NCBI GenBank assembly: GCA_903932145.1 | Contig: CAIZFE010000041.1 | Coordinates: 1 to 57,051, forward strand | Length of the DNA: 57,051 nucleotides | Direction of reading: 5' to 3' | Source of the DNA: an uncultured Rhodopila sp. | GTDB lineage: Bacteria; Pseudomonadota; Alphaproteobacteria; Acetobacterales; Acetobacteraceae | In this document: positions 1 through 8,741 of the stretch, one piece after another | How the letters are laid out: each line of letters starts with the position of its first letter | How positions within the stretch are numbered: position 1 is the first letter of the stretch | Notes under the pieces: generated by a model | Databases searched by the model: none | The model's input: the letters and a program-made list of their open reading frames with translations, nothing else | Told to the model about the DNA's origin: nothing | Position numbers and translations under genes: made by a program

Positions 1-88
1 AGGCATTCGATCTCCTGGGAGTGAAATGTAGCCAGTAGCGCGGGGAGTTTTGGCATTTTACTTAAATATTTCAGATATTTGCGCCCCC

Positions 89-313
89 TTAAAGACGGAA
101 TCTCGGCTTAGGCAAGCGAACCAGCACCTGGGACATCGCCGCGATCTCGAACGAAATCGTGGCTGCGAAGAACGGTAGCGAGCGCCAGACATTCTCCTCC
201 TGATCGATCTCCTTGCGGTAGGCATCTGCAAGCGTCTTCTCGATATGATCAACGGTCGATGCCACGCGCTTGTCCTTCCGATCCGGGTGGCAGAAGCACC
301 CCGGGCAACACAT
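89..313 (-). CDS. Small hypothetical protein, probably a truncated membrane-protein fragment
   Basis: A 74-codon reading frame. After a Cys-rich start it has a charged stretch (ADAYRKEIDQEENVWRSLPF) followed by a hydrophobic segment of about 20 residues (near residues 46-64), then stops shortly after a basic PKPRFRL tail. The charged-then-hydrophobic layout resembles the N-terminus of longer multi-spanning hypothetical proteins of alphaproteobacteria, recalled from memory rather than searched. The stop arrives just where more membrane helices would be expected, so this may be a truncated or decayed gene. It lies downstream of rsmD on the same strand, with about 230 bases between. No function is assigned. 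Confidence 0.4.
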   Translation of the reverse strand: MCCPGCFCHPDRKDKRVASTVDHIEKTLADAYRKEIDQEENVWRSLPFFAATISFEIAAMSQVLVRLPKPRFRL

Positions 314-547
314 CCTGTAGAGTATTATATTAATATTTTCACTACTTTTGCGAGCATTAAATCCTGGTCACGGCCCGTAGGCTGATGATCCGGGCGATGA
401 TGGACGACAACGCTGCGAGGTGTTCATGAGCAACATGGCCTTCACGGAATTACGCCGCGCCGGATGGATACAGTCGCGGATCAAGACGAACAGTTCCTGG
501 ATCGCGGCGATCGACATCAAGACGTGTTCGGTTCTGAAGCTGAGGGA
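314..547. other. Intergenic stretch with no recognisable gene
   Basis: This gap lies between the end of rsmD and the small membrane-type frame. The part near 320-350 is AT-rich and could hold the promoter of the minus-strand frame. No RNA gene, repeat or convincing terminator was seen. Confidence 0.3.
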
Positions 548-1096
548 TCAGGCCGCGCGAAAGATTAGCACGCGCGCTGCCCCATGTTGGCGCTCCGCCA
601 GCAGCGGCTCCGCCGGTGCCCAGATTTCCTCTCGCCCCGTCTCGGCGACGATCAAGCTGCCCGGCAAAATACGCCCGACCTCTCGCAGACGAGCAATGGC
701 GCGGTGCACGAGGCTTTGGCCATAAGGTGGATCCAAAAACACCACGGAGGCGGCGCTTCCCTTTGCTACCTGAAGCACGTCGGCCGCCAAAGTCTCGGTT
801 CGATCCCCGGTCTTGCACGCCGCGATATTTGCCCGCAGCGCCTTGAGCGCGGCGGGGTCGTTCTCGATAAAACACGCCGAGGCCGCCCCGCGCGACAGCG
901 CCTCCAGCCCCAGCGCCCCGGTTCCGGCGAAGACATCCAGCACGACCGCACCCTCGAGCGCCGCGCGCCCTCCCCATTCGGCATGCATCAGCATATCGAA
1001 CAGGGCCTGACGCACCCGATCCGCCGTGGGGCGAGTCCCCTGCCCCGGCGGCGCGACCAGCGCTCGGCCACGCCATTCGCCGGCGACAATCCGCAT
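548..1096 (-). CDS. rsmD: 16S rRNA (guanine(966)-N(2))-methyltransferase RsmD
   Basis: Methylates the exocyclic amine of a guanine in 16S rRNA during 30S assembly, using S-adenosylmethionine. The 182-residue protein starts with the family-typical MRIVAGEWRGR. It has the SAM-binding glycine loop DVFAGTG at residues 54-60 and the base-methylating motif DPPY at 122-125; length and motif spacing fit the family. I chose the ATG at 1096 because it begins the conserved block and sits one base after the rluB stop. The open frame continues upstream only inside rluB. It is the last gene of the purD-rluB-rsmD run, so coupled translation is likely. Confidence 0.93.
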   Translation of the reverse strand: MRIVAGEWRGRALVAPPGQGTRPTADRVRQALFDMLMHAEWGGRAALEGAVVLDVFAGTGALGLEALSRGAASACFIENDPAALKALRANIAACKTGDRTETLAADVLQVAKGSAASVVFLDPPYGQSLVHRAIARLREVGRILPGSLIVAETGREEIWAPAEPLLAERQHGAARVLIFRAA

Positions 1097-1097
1097 A

Positions 1098-1865
1098 TTA
1101 CCGGTGGCGCTCCGGCATCGGCGGGGCGCCGGCACCGGCGGGGAGTTGTTCACGCAGGACGCGGGAGGGGATTTCCTCAATGCCGCCGCGTTCCAGGGTG
1201 CCGAGTTGGAACGGCCCGTAGGCGACCCGGATCAGGCGAGACACCGCCAGCCCCAAATGGTCCATCACACGGCGAATTTCGCGATTGCGGCCTTCCTTCA
1301 GGCTGACCGTCAACCAGGTGTTGTCGCCTTTGGTGGCATCGACGGCCGCGTCGATCGATCCGTATTTGACCCCCTCGACCGTCACGCCATCCGCCAACGC
1401 CTTCAAAGCCGCCGCGTTCGGCACGCCGAACACGCGCACCCGATAGCGACGCAGCCAGCCGGTCGCCGGCAGTTCCAGCGTGCGGGCCAGACCGCCGTCA
1501 TTGGTCAACAGTAGCAGCCCCTCACTGGTCAGATCGAGCCGCCCGACGCTGATCACGCGCGGTAACTGGTGCTTCAGTTTGTCGAACACGGTCGCCCGGC
1601 CCTCAGGGTCCTTGTGCGTGGTCACCAGGCCTTCCGGCTTGTGGTAGCGCCAGACCCGGGTGCGATCCGGCTGATCGACGACCTTGTTTTTCACCTGCAC
1701 GACATCGTCCGCCGTGACGAAGGTCGCCGGGTGAGTGACCTTCTTGCCGTTCAGGGTCACCTGGCCGCTTTCCACCATTTTCTCGGCATCCCGCCGGCTG
1801 GCGACACCCGCTCGGGACAGCCATTTGGCGATCCGGTCGCCACGGGCTTCTTCGGTTTCACTCAT
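1098..1865 (-). CDS. rluB: 23S rRNA pseudouridine synthase, RluB/RsuA family
   Basis: Isomerises a uridine of 23S rRNA to pseudouridine. The 255-residue protein has an N-terminal S4 RNA-binding domain (about residues 10-57, with [15 protein letters not shown]). The synthase domain follows, and the catalytic Asp sits in GRLD at residues 108-111, followed by [13 protein letters not shown]. The [10 protein letters not shown] motif of the RsuA/RluB group is present near the C-terminus. Its ATG at 1865 overlaps the purD stop as ATGA, and its own TAA is one base from the rsmD start, so the three genes form a tight operon. RluB is preferred over RsuA or RluE because of the S4 domain and the rsmD neighbour. 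Confidence 0.9.
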   Translation of the reverse strand: MSETEEARGDRIAKWLSRAGVASRRDAEKMVESGQVTLNGKKVTHPATFVTADDVVQVKNKVVDQPDRTRVWRYHKPEGLVTTHKDPEGRATVFDKLKHQLPRVISVGRLDLTSEGLLLLTNDGGLARTLELPATGWLRRYRVRVFGVPNAAALKALADGVTVEGVKYGSIDAAVDATKGDNTWLTVSLKEGRNREIRRVMDHLGLAVSRLIRVAYGPFQLGTLERGGIEEIPSRVLREQLPAGAGAPPMPERHR

Positions 1866-3130
1866 AACGCACGTGCCCCAATGTCTCGGCGACAGAAACC
1901 TTCTGGCCAGTTGATAGCATCTACCCCGGCGTAAGCGCGGTCGCGAGCCTGTTTCAAATCCGGGGCGGTGGCGCAAATCGTCAGCACGCGGCCACCGGCC
2001 GCCAGGATGGTTCCATCCGGACCTGTTTCAGTGCCGGCATGGAAGACCGCAACGCCTGACTGAGCAGCAGCGGCGTCCAGACCCGCGATCACCGATCCGC
2101 GTTCCGGCGCTTCCGGGTAGCCCCGAGCGGCCATGACGACCGCGACCGAGGCCTGGTCATTCCAGCGCAGATCAAAATCCCCGAGTTCACCGTCACAGGC
2201 GGCCTGTAGCGCCGGCAACAGGTCGGACTTCATGCGGGCGAGCAGCACCTGGCACTCCGGATCGCCGAAGCGCACATTGAATTCGATCAGTTTGGCGCCT
2301 TCCCCGGTCAGCATCAGACCGGCGAACAGGATGCCGCGAAACGGCATGCCCCTGCGCGCCATTTCCTTCAGGGCCGGCCGGATCATCTTGTCCATGCAGG
2401 CCTGTTCGAGTTCGGGCGAGAAGCAGGGAACCGGGCTGTAGGCGCCCATGCCCCCGGTGTTGGGCCCGGTATCGCCGTCACCCACGCGTTTGTGGTCCTG
2501 TGCCGAACCAAGCAGCAAGGCGTCCTCACCGTCGCACAGGGCGAAGAGGGAGACTTCCTCACCGACCAGGCATTCCTCGATGACGACTGCGGCGCCCGAA
2601 TCGCCGAATACCTTTTGGTCCATCATGGCGTCGATCGCGGCCAGGGCTGCGTCCTCGGTCATGGCGACGACAACGCCTTTGCCGGCGGCCAGTCCATCGG
2701 CCTTCACCACGATCGGGGTACCGCGCCGCCGGACGAATGCGCGTGCCGAGTCGGCGTTTTCGAAGCGCTCCCACAGGGCGGTCGGAATGCCGGCGGCGTC
2801 AGCGATTTCTTTCGTGAAGGTCTTGCTGCCCTCAAGCTGCGCAGCCGCACGGGTTGGGCCGCAGCAAGGGATGCCGGCGGCGTCCATCGCGTCGGTCAGG
2901 CCGGCAACCAGCGGGGCTTCGGGACCGGGAAACACCAGGTCTATGGCGTTGTCCTGAGCGAACCCGACGAGGCTTGGGATATCCAGGACGTTGATATCGA
3001 TGCATTCGGCCACCGCGGCGATTCCGGGGTTGCCGGGCGCGCAATACAGCTTGGTCAACAGCGGACTCCCGGCAATCGCCCAGCACAAGGCGTGCTCCCG
3101 TCCGCCCGATCCGACGACCAGCACTTTCAT
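1862..3130 (-). CDS. purD: Phosphoribosylamine-glycine ligase PurD
   Basis: Second step of purine synthesis: joins glycine to 5-phosphoribosylamine with ATP to give glycinamide ribonucleotide. The 422-residue protein shows the N-terminal GSGGREHAL loop (residues 7-15), GPEAPL at about 69-74, the ATP-grasp region with [12 protein letters not shown] (222-233), and the metal-binding [10 protein letters not shown] (283-292). Full family length. The ATG at 3130 directly precedes the conserved [11 protein letters not shown] block; the longer upstream frame lacks family features. It is the first gene of the minus-strand trio and diverges from xseA across about 53 bases, so both promoters must lie in that short gap. 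Confidence 0.96.
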   Translation of the reverse strand: MKVLVVGSGGREHALCWAIAGSPLLTKLYCAPGNPGIAAVAECIDINVLDIPSLVGFAQDNAIDLVFPGPEAPLVAGLTDAMDAAGIPCCGPTRAAAQLEGSKTFTKEIADAAGIPTALWERFENADSARAFVRRRGTPIVVKADGLAAGKGVVVAMTEDAALAAIDAMMDQKVFGDSGAAVVIEECLVGEEVSLFALCDGEDALLLGSAQDHKRVGDGDTGPNTGGMGAYSPVPCFSPELEQACMDKMIRPALKEMARRGMPFRGILFAGLMLTGEGAKLIEFNVRFGDPECQVLLARMKSDLLPALQAACDGELGDFDLRWNDQASVAVVMAARGYPEAPERGSVIAGLDAAAAQSGVAVFHAGTETGPDGTILAAGGRVLTICATAPDLKQARDRAYAGVDAINWPEGFCRRDIGARAL

Positions 3131-3183
3131 CAATGACTCCTTACCCGGTTCCACACGGCCACGCCGTAGCATAGGCTAGGCAT

Positions 3184-4719
3184 ATGGACGACCCTCGCCC
3201 CACCACCACGACCAATATGCCCGAATACACCGTTTCCGAGATTTCGGGGGCGGTGAAACGCACATTGGAGACAACTTTCGGCCGTGTCCGCGTGCGCGGT
3301 GAGCTGACGGAGGTGAAGCGCTACCCCTCCGGCCACATCTATCTGTCGCTGAAGGACGAAAACGCCAAGATTTCGGGCATTGTCTGGAAGGGATCCGTCC
3401 CCCGCCTGGGCATGGTGCCGGAGAACGGCGCCGAGGTGATCGCCATCGGGCGCATCAGCTCCTACCCCGAACGATCCTCCTATCAGTTGATCATCGAGCG
3501 GATGGAATACGCCGGGGTCGGCGCGCTGCTGGCGCGAATCGAGATGATCCGGCAGCGGCTGGCGGCCGAGGGGATTTTCGACGCGGACCGGAAACGCGCG
3601 CTGCCCGGACTGCCCCGGGTCATCGGAGTCGTCACCAGCGAACGCGGCGCGGTGATCCAGGACATCAAGATCACCATCTCCCGCCGGTTTCCGACCACGA
3701 TCCTGGTGTGGCCGGTGCCGGTGCAGGGTGAGGGCGCGGCGGAACGGATCGCCGCCGCCATCGCCGGTTTCGACGGCATGCCGGCGGGGGGCGATCCGCC
3801 TCGTCCGGACGTGCTGATCATCGCGCGTGGCGGCGGCAGTTTGGAGGACCTGATGGCCTTCAACGAGGAGATCGTTGTCCGGGCTGCTGCTGCTTGTCGC
3901 ATCCCGCTGATCTCGGCCGTCGGGCATGAAACCGACACCACGCTGATCGATTTCGTCTCTGACCGGCGCGCGCCGACTCCGACCGCCGCCGCCGAGATGG
4001 CGATTCCGGCGCGGGCCGATCTGGTGGCCGATCTGTTGCAGAAGGCGTCGCGGCTGATCGGGGCGTTGAACCGGCTGACGCAGGAAAGCCGGTTGCGGCT
4101 GACCCGAGCGGAACGCGGCATTCCGGATTTGCCGGCGTTGCTGGGTGCGGCGCGTCAGCGACTGGATGACCGCACCGAACGGGCGCTGATGGCCTTGCTG
4201 GGCCTGGTGGCTCGGCGGCGCGTGGTGCTGACCTCGGTGGAGCGCCGGCTGCCCGATCCGCGCAGCCTGACCGCGGCGGCGCGCGAGGTGGTGCGGGATC
4301 GGGCGTTGCGCTTGCGGTTGGCGGCGCCGGGTCTGGTGGCGGCGCGGCGTTCAGGTTTGGATCGGGCGTCGCAAGGTCTGACTGGTGCGGCGCATCGCGC
4401 GCTGGCGACTTTGCGCGGAAAGGCCGAACGCGTGTTGGGTCGGATGTCCGAGGCACCGTTGCGATCATCCGTGCGGGAGGCGCGGGCGCATCTTTCGGGG
4501 TTGGGAGCGCGGTTGGAGACGGCGTCGCCGATGGCGCTGCTACAGCGCGGGTACGTGCTGGTGACCACTCCGGCGGGTGTGCCGGTGACGAGCGCCGCCG
4601 CGGTCAAACCCGGCGGCAAGCTGCGGCTGCATTTTGGCGACGGTGAGGTCGATGCGGTCGCGCAGGGTGGAACCGGCCGCGGCCGGGGTGCGGTGGCGCA
4701 GGAGACTTTGCCGCTTTGA
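3184..4719 (+). CDS. xseA: Exodeoxyribonuclease VII large subunit
   Basis: Large subunit of the nuclease that degrades single-stranded DNA from either end; in the cell it works with several copies of the small subunit XseB, which is not encoded here. The 511-residue protein has an OB-fold at about residues 12-110 (FGRVRVRGELTEVKRYPSGH, YLSLKDENA), the catalytic domain with IARGGGSLEDLMAFNEE near 213-230, and SAVGHETDTTLIDFVSDRRA near 245-265. An Arg/Ala/Leu-rich coiled region and a short C-terminal beta domain follow. The ATG at 3184 is used; another ATG 11 codons on (MPEYTVSEIS) is also plausible. Confidence 0.94.
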   Translation: MDDPRPTTTTNMPEYTVSEISGAVKRTLETTFGRVRVRGELTEVKRYPSGHIYLSLKDENAKISGIVWKGSVPRLGMVPENGAEVIAIGRISSYPERSSYQLIIERMEYAGVGALLARIEMIRQRLAAEGIFDADRKRALPGLPRVIGVVTSERGAVIQDIKITISRRFPTTILVWPVPVQGEGAAERIAAAIAGFDGMPAGGDPPRPDVLIIARGGGSLEDLMAFNEEIVVRAAAACRIPLISAVGHETDTTLIDFVSDRRAPTPTAAAEMAIPARADLVADLLQKASRLIGALNRLTQESRLRLTRAERGIPDLPALLGAARQRLDDRTERALMALLGLVARRRVVLTSVERRLPDPRSLTAAAREVVRDRALRLRLAAPGLVAARRSGLDRASQGLTGAAHRALATLRGKAERVLGRMSEAPLRSSVREARAHLSGLGARLETASPMALLQRGYVLVTTPAGVPVTSAAAVKPGGKLRLHFGDGEVDAVAQGGTGRGRGAVAQETLPL

Positions 4720-4982
4720 GAATGGTGGCCGTCGCCTGACGGATTGGCGGATGTGGCATCCGACAGGTTTCCTTTTGGCAAAGCGGATCCCTTGAACACC
4801 ACCGTCACGGCGGGCGAAGGGCCGCCATCCACGCCCTTCAGCGTCTCGGACCAGTCAAAACTCCGATCGCGGCCCTTTGGCCGCAGTCTCGCGCCAGTGT
4901 CCGATCGTCTGGGCGGAGAAATTGCACTTGCAAAATCGCCTCGCTTGCGATAAGAACGTTTCGTGAACAATTGGGAAACGAC
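4720..4982. other. Intergenic region upstream of the toxin locus
   Basis: It contains an open frame at 4744-4953, but composition and lack of recognisable motifs argue against a gene. The last 40 bases turn AT-richer before the toxin gene start and may hold its promoter. No hairpin with a T-run was found after xseA. Confidence 0.25.
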
Positions 4983-6020
4983 ATGAGCGATAACCCCTTG
5001 GATCGCCTTCCCGCTTATGACCGGGTCTCCATTCGGGCGGTCCTGGTCCATGACGGCGAGGACCCGTCGGCGGCACTGGCGGAAGCCGGCATCTTCGACC
5101 CGATCGCGATTCCTGTGATATTGGGCGATGGAGGCGGTGTGTCGGGTCCGCTGCTGGGCGACGGCATCACGCCGAACCTGATGGCGGTCCTGGAAACCGC
5201 GCGGACCGGCGGTTTCGCTGCCGGACGCGGCGATAGGCGAGAGTCGGGGACTGCCGCCCAACCCGGAATACGGCCGACGGTACTGATCAAAACCGTGACA
5301 TCGCCCCCGGCGTTTGGCCGGCGATCATGGGCGCCAATCCAACGATTGGACGGCAGCGGAGGAAATCCGGCGCCACGCCCCGGGCGGTTCGTCCACGGCG
5401 GTGACGGCGTTCCACCTGTCCCAAGTCTTTTCGCATCGGCCTCCCCGGCAAACTGGAGAAATTTTCGCCCCTACCTTGAGGGTGTTTCGTCGGGTCGAAG
5501 AGAAGCGAACCCGGACAGCGCAAGCACCAGGGACGGGCCGACGCCAAGCGAGCGAGTAGGTTCGATCGCTGAAAATAAGCCGCCAGTTTATGTCGGCAGC
5601 AATACGATCAAGCCTGCTTCGTCCCAACTGACCGAGGGGACCGACGCCCGGACGGCGGCAGCGGCTGGCACCGATAATCGGCTTGGGCCGGACCCGGATG
5701 CAACCGGTCCTCACTCGACCTACCGCGTCGCCCCAGACGGAACCATTCAGCACTACCAAACCTATGAGGAAAAACCGGTGACCAAAACATACGACCCGGT
5801 CCCGCGATTCCGCGGGGCCGGAAAATCGCATGGAACGGTTGAGCCTCCGTTCATCCTGGAACGTCCGGCCGGCAAGGGGCCGGGCAGTACTCCGAGTGTG
5901 GTCAGACCGGCCCTGCCCTCAGAGATACCGGCAACCATTGCCCCACGACCAGCCCCTGTGTCGGATGTCGCTGTTCCTGAATTGCCCGAAGTCATTATTC
6001 CGCGCATCTTCCTGCCATAG
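4983..6020 (+). CDS. Polymorphic toxin-like protein with C-terminal type 24-like domain
   Basis: A 345-residue protein with a short acidic N-terminal part (about 1-75), a long Pro/Gly/Arg/Ser-rich linker (about 75-225) and a compact C-terminal module (about 232-310). The module reads GPHSTYRVAPDGTIQHYQTY, then PRFRGAGKSHGTVEPPF, then VRPALPSEIP. The order PHSTYR-DG-HYQTY, PRFRG-SHG-EPPF, VRPA-P-EIP matches what I remember of bacterial polymorphic toxin type 24 (Ntox24, a predicted RNase), but no search was run. I chose the ATG at 4983, preceded by GGGAA. An immunity-type gene follows 50 bases later, and a broken second copy of this module lies at 6594-6961. No transport domain or VgrG/PAAR/Rhs neighbour is visible, so the export route is unknown. 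Confidence 0.55.
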   Translation: MSDNPLDRLPAYDRVSIRAVLVHDGEDPSAALAEAGIFDPIAIPVILGDGGGVSGPLLGDGITPNLMAVLETARTGGFAAGRGDRRESGTAAQPGIRPTVLIKTVTSPPAFGRRSWAPIQRLDGSGGNPAPRPGRFVHGGDGVPPVPSLFASASPANWRNFRPYLEGVSSGRREANPDSASTRDGPTPSERVGSIAENKPPVYVGSNTIKPASSQLTEGTDARTAAAAGTDNRLGPDPDATGPHSTYRVAPDGTIQHYQTYEEKPVTKTYDPVPRFRGAGKSHGTVEPPFILERPAGKGPGSTPSVVRPALPSEIPATIAPRPAPVSDVAVPELPEVIIPRIFLP

Positions 6021-6070
6021 GATTGTCCGCCGGGTTCGTTACTAATCTCATCTTCAGCCAAGGATCCAAC

Positions 6071-6565
6071 GTGACGAAAAAATCCGATATCGCCCAATAT
6101 TTCTTGCAGGAAGATGCAACTTTTACGGTTCCGTCTCGTGATTTACTCATGCAGTATGGCGATATCAGGTTTGCATTGCTTTATTCGACAATTTTTTCTC
6201 CGGATTTTATCGAAGTCGAAGGAAGCATTCTCGTAAAGGACAACACCGACGACATGGAAGGGCGGTTTTCCACCGCAAAAAAAGATACCACGATGACCCT
6301 CGCCGCGCTGGAGGCGTCGTTCAATTTTGTCGAAATCGGTTATATTTTCCGAACCGACGATGGCATTACAGACGACGCCATTGAGGCGAAATTGGCACAC
6401 ATCATGCAAGACGCATGGAGCGACAAGCTCAAACGACTCTATCCGTCACGGATTTTTCAGTCTCTGTTCTGGAACCCAGCGTTAGTGGCAGCATCTATAG
6501 TTTGGAGTTCTTCGAAGTCAGATAATTCATGGATGCGGAGGGAAAAGCTTTGGCACAGTCGGTAG
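6071..6565 (+). CDS. Putative immunity protein for the adjacent toxin
   Basis: I do not recognise the family. The GTG at 6071 is preceded by AAGGAT at good spacing and gives VTKKSDIAQYFLQEDATF. Three things point to immunity: it lies directly after the toxin-like gene, it is clearly AT-richer than its surroundings, and its start is repeated at 7015 (MTTPDIARYFQEEDAN) after the broken second toxin module. The reading frame as given ends in a basic tail at 6565. From about 6442, the -1 frame gives a hydrophobic-acidic ending (SVTDFSVSVLEPSVSG then IYSLEFFEVR) that stops at 6525 and looks more protein-like. A frameshift near 6440 is therefore possible; see findings. Confidence 0.5.
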   Translation: MTKKSDIAQYFLQEDATFTVPSRDLLMQYGDIRFALLYSTIFSPDFIEVEGSILVKDNTDDMEGRFSTAKKDTTMTLAALEASFNFVEIGYIFRTDDGITDDAIEAKLAHIMQDAWSDKLKRLYPSRIFQSLFWNPALVAASIVWSSSKSDNSWMRREKLWHSR

Positions 6566-6593
6566 TTTGTTACGCCATCTCAAACCCATCGGG

Positions 6594-6961
6594 ATGGCGG
6601 AAGCGGCCGGTACCGACAAGCCGCTCAAGCCTGCCCCGGAGGCTGTAGATCCACATTCCACGTATCGTCCCGCCCCGGACGGCACGATCCAAAATTACGA
6701 AACCCACGAGCAGAACCTGGTCACCCCAAATTTCATCGTGCGTTGCGGTTTCGTAGGGTGAGGAAGCCCCATGGACGCGTTGAGCCTCCGTTTATCCTGC
6801 AACCTCAGGTGGGCAAGGGCCCAGGTAGTCCGCCACGCATAGCAAGACCGGACTTGGCCGAGGAGATACCGGGTTCCATGGCGCCACGCCCCGGCATTGG
6901 GCCAGGCATGAAAGCTCTTGAATTTCCCGAAGTCATTATTTCGGATATATTATTGCTGTGA
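6594..6961 (+). pseudogene. Orphan second toxin module, frameshifted
   Basis: This stretch repeats the C-terminal toxin module of the gene at 4983-6020 without its N-terminal part. In one frame it reads VDPHSTYRPAPDGTIQNYET, matching GPHSTYRVAPDGTIQHYQT. That frame stops at 6761, and the rest continues in another frame from about 6735 (RKPHGRVEPPFILQPQVGKG then RPDLAEEIPGSMAPRPG), matching SHGTVEPPFILERPAGKG and RPALPSEIPATIAPRP of the intact copy. The very end (EFPEVIISDILL) also matches ELPEVIIPRIFL. There is no start with a fitting ribosome site. It looks like a displaced toxin tip left behind by module exchange. Confidence 0.6.
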
Positions 6962-7014
6962 CTTGATTCGCCGTCTTCGATCAGGACGGTATCGTAAGGA
7001 AAGGCCCAGACACC

Positions 7015-7062
7015 ATGACGACGCCTGACATCGCCCGGTATTTCCAGGAAGAAGATGCGAAT
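7015..7062 (+). pseudogene. Remnant 5' end of a second immunity gene
   Basis: The first 16 codons (MTTPDIARYFQEEDAN) match the start of the immunity-type gene at 6071 (VTKKSDIAQYFLQEDA), and an AAGGAAAGG ribosome-site-like stretch lies upstream. The likeness then ends abruptly and the open frame runs on with unrelated, probably meaningless sequence to 7401. The toxin-tip-then-immunity order of the first unit is thus repeated here in decayed form. Confidence 0.5.
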
Positions 7063-7204
7063 CGTTCTCACTCTTGCTATGTGCCAAAAGCCTTTCTCCT
7101 CGCGATCATCCCAACAAGCATGGCGCCAGCACTCAGCCGGACCGTCACCGCGGCCGACGATCCCCGTAACGCAAGTAGCCTCCCTCCTCAGTCCCCGGGA
7201 ACCA

Positions 7205-7441
7205 TCACGCCGCATCGCACCGCAAGCGCCCCCCAACCATCTGCACCGCCTGATCTAAACTCGCCATCATCCGCTGCGTCTCCGCCCAAGGCACCGCCCC
7301 GCCCTGCCGCCCGAGCAATATTTCCCAAGCCAGATCAGGAACCGACGCGCCCGGCATGGCAGCCTCGATCCGGCGGGCATACGCCGCCAGGGCCGGGCTG
7401 ATCCCGGCCTGCCGCTCTCCCGCTTCGCACGCCTGGCACAT
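7205..7441 (-). CDS. Conserved-looking small protein coupled to the LVIVD gene
   Basis: A 78-codon gene whose ATG overlaps the stop of the upstream gene as TGATG, a classic translational-coupling arrangement. The product begins MCQACEAGER, with a CxxC pair at residues 2 and 5, and continues as a helical, soluble-looking chain (ISPALAAYARRIEAAMPG, DLAWEILLGRQGG, AETQRMMASLDQAVQMVGGR). I do not recognise the family. The CxxC pair could bind metal or be redox-active, but this is only suggestive. The strong amphipathic pattern and the coupling make it more convincing than the many antisense frames here. Confidence 0.6.
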   Translation of the reverse strand: MCQACEAGERQAGISPALAAYARRIEAAMPGASVPDLAWEILLGRQGGAVPWAETQRMMASLDQAVQMVGGRLRCDAA

Positions 7442-8604
7442 CAGCCGGTGTATTCCACGATGTGCATCCCCTTGCCCCAGCGATCGATCAGATACAGCAG
7501 CCCACGATCGTCCACCCCGATATCGTTCGACTGTACCGCCCGTTCGCCATCCGCCACGCCCGGAACGAAACACCCGATCTCTTTCGGCCGCAGCACGTCG
7601 GAGACATCGACCGCGCGCAACCCGGCATTGAAATACGTGATGAACACGATGTTCGCCCACGGCCCTTCATCCGTAATGTTCTCAACGATATTATGAGCCC
7701 CGAAACGACCGCCCCGATTGAAGTATTTCTCGCGTTCGGGAAACCATGTCGAGACCGGTACCGGCTTCGTTTCGTCCCGGATATCGACGATCCACATGAA
7801 CTGACTGTCCCAGTAGTTCTGCTTCCCCCTGGCCTCATCCGTCACCACCAGATACGGCCGGTTGCCGATCGGCCACGCGGTATGGGTGCAGCCGACAAAC
7901 GGCGGCGACCAGTTCACATGTCCCACTAGTTTCATATCGGTCAGATCGGCGCAGTCGATCACCGCCATGCCTCCGCCCCAAAACGCCGCGAACATCCGGT
8001 CGCCCCGGATCATCGGCGGCCCGTGCAAAGTGCAGGTGTGGGAACCCGGAACCGGATCGTTACCCAGCTCGCCGCCCTCCGACTTCTGCCACGGCAGGCC
8101 CCAGATGCTGATCACCTCCGGCTTCAGCGGATTCTTGATATCCATCGTCCAGATAACCCGCTTGTCCCACCCCGGAGCGTCCGACGGCATAAAAGCAAGG
8201 TGACGGACATTATCCACCCCGAACCGGTGCGGCCCGCTGCCCGGCATGTTGACGAACCCGACCTGACGCGGCGCATGCGGCACGGAAATATCGAAAATAT
8301 AGAACCCGCCTTGCGAGTTCGCCCCGCGATCCCCCGGCAACCGCTCCGAATTCACATACAGCAGGTTCTCATGCACATACCGGATCTTGTGCATATGGAT
8401 ACCGGGAGGCGCCTTGAACTCCCACACTTTCCGGGGTTTCCGGGGGTCACGGACGTCATGCACGGTGAACCCTTCCACGCCATCGACACCGACAGACCCG
8501 ACATAGGCGTGGCCGTTGCGGATCTCTACCAAACTGCCGCAGCCGAAAGCGGCGGACGGATCGTGACCGATCAGCCGGAAATTTTTGGACTCTTCTTCGA
8601 TCAT
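7441..8604 (-). CDS. LVIVD-repeat-type beta-propeller protein
   Basis: A 387-residue protein without a clear signal peptide. It contains repeated blades of the type [YF]xFDIS / MWIVDIRDETKP / AVDVSDVLRPKEIG, typical of LVIVD-repeat beta-propeller proteins of unknown function. His- and Trp-rich stretches (GSHTCTLHGPPMI, GCTHTAWPIGNRPYL) suggest ligand or metal contacts on the propeller face. The ATG at 8604 (MIEEESKNFRLIGHDP) has GGAG eight bases upstream; an in-frame ATG at 8658 is possible. It heads a two-gene minus-strand unit with the 78-codon gene and diverges from the catabolic operon across about 137 bases, so it may be co-regulated with that operon. Confidence 0.75.
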   Translation of the reverse strand: MIEEESKNFRLIGHDPSAAFGCGSLVEIRNGHAYVGSVGVDGVEGFTVHDVRDPRKPRKVWEFKAPPGIHMHKIRYVHENLLYVNSERLPGDRGANSQGGFYIFDISVPHAPRQVGFVNMPGSGPHRFGVDNVRHLAFMPSDAPGWDKRVIWTMDIKNPLKPEVISIWGLPWQKSEGGELGNDPVPGSHTCTLHGPPMIRGDRMFAAFWGGGMAVIDCADLTDMKLVGHVNWSPPFVGCTHTAWPIGNRPYLVVTDEARGKQNYWDSQFMWIVDIRDETKPVPVSTWFPEREKYFNRGGRFGAHNIVENITDEGPWANIVFITYFNAGLRAVDVSDVLRPKEIGCFVPGVADGERAVQSNDIGVDDRGLLYLIDRWGKGMHIVEYTG

Positions 8605-8741
8605 GCGGGTCGCTCCGACAGTTTCCGTTGTGCCGACTATCGCGCGAAAATCGGGCATCCGGCAATCGTCGCTGGCGCGCCTTGCCCCCAACACGGCGGC
8701 GTGCTGTTGTCCGGCCCGTTCCACTGGAGGAAGCATTGAGT

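Noticed and set aside
4744..4953. 69-codon frame after xseA as a gene
   Set aside because: No ribosome site, no family features; the sequence looks like intergenic DNA of this genome type.
4155..5261. Long minus-strand open frame opposite xseA and the toxin gene
   Set aside because: It crosses two real genes on the other strand and has Arg/Pro/Ser-rich composition typical of antisense frames in GC-rich DNA; no motif seen.
7015..7401. 128-codon frame as a full protein
   Set aside because: Only the first 16 codons resemble the immunity-type gene; the rest is Pro/Ser/Ala-rich and overlaps the coupled small gene on the other strand.
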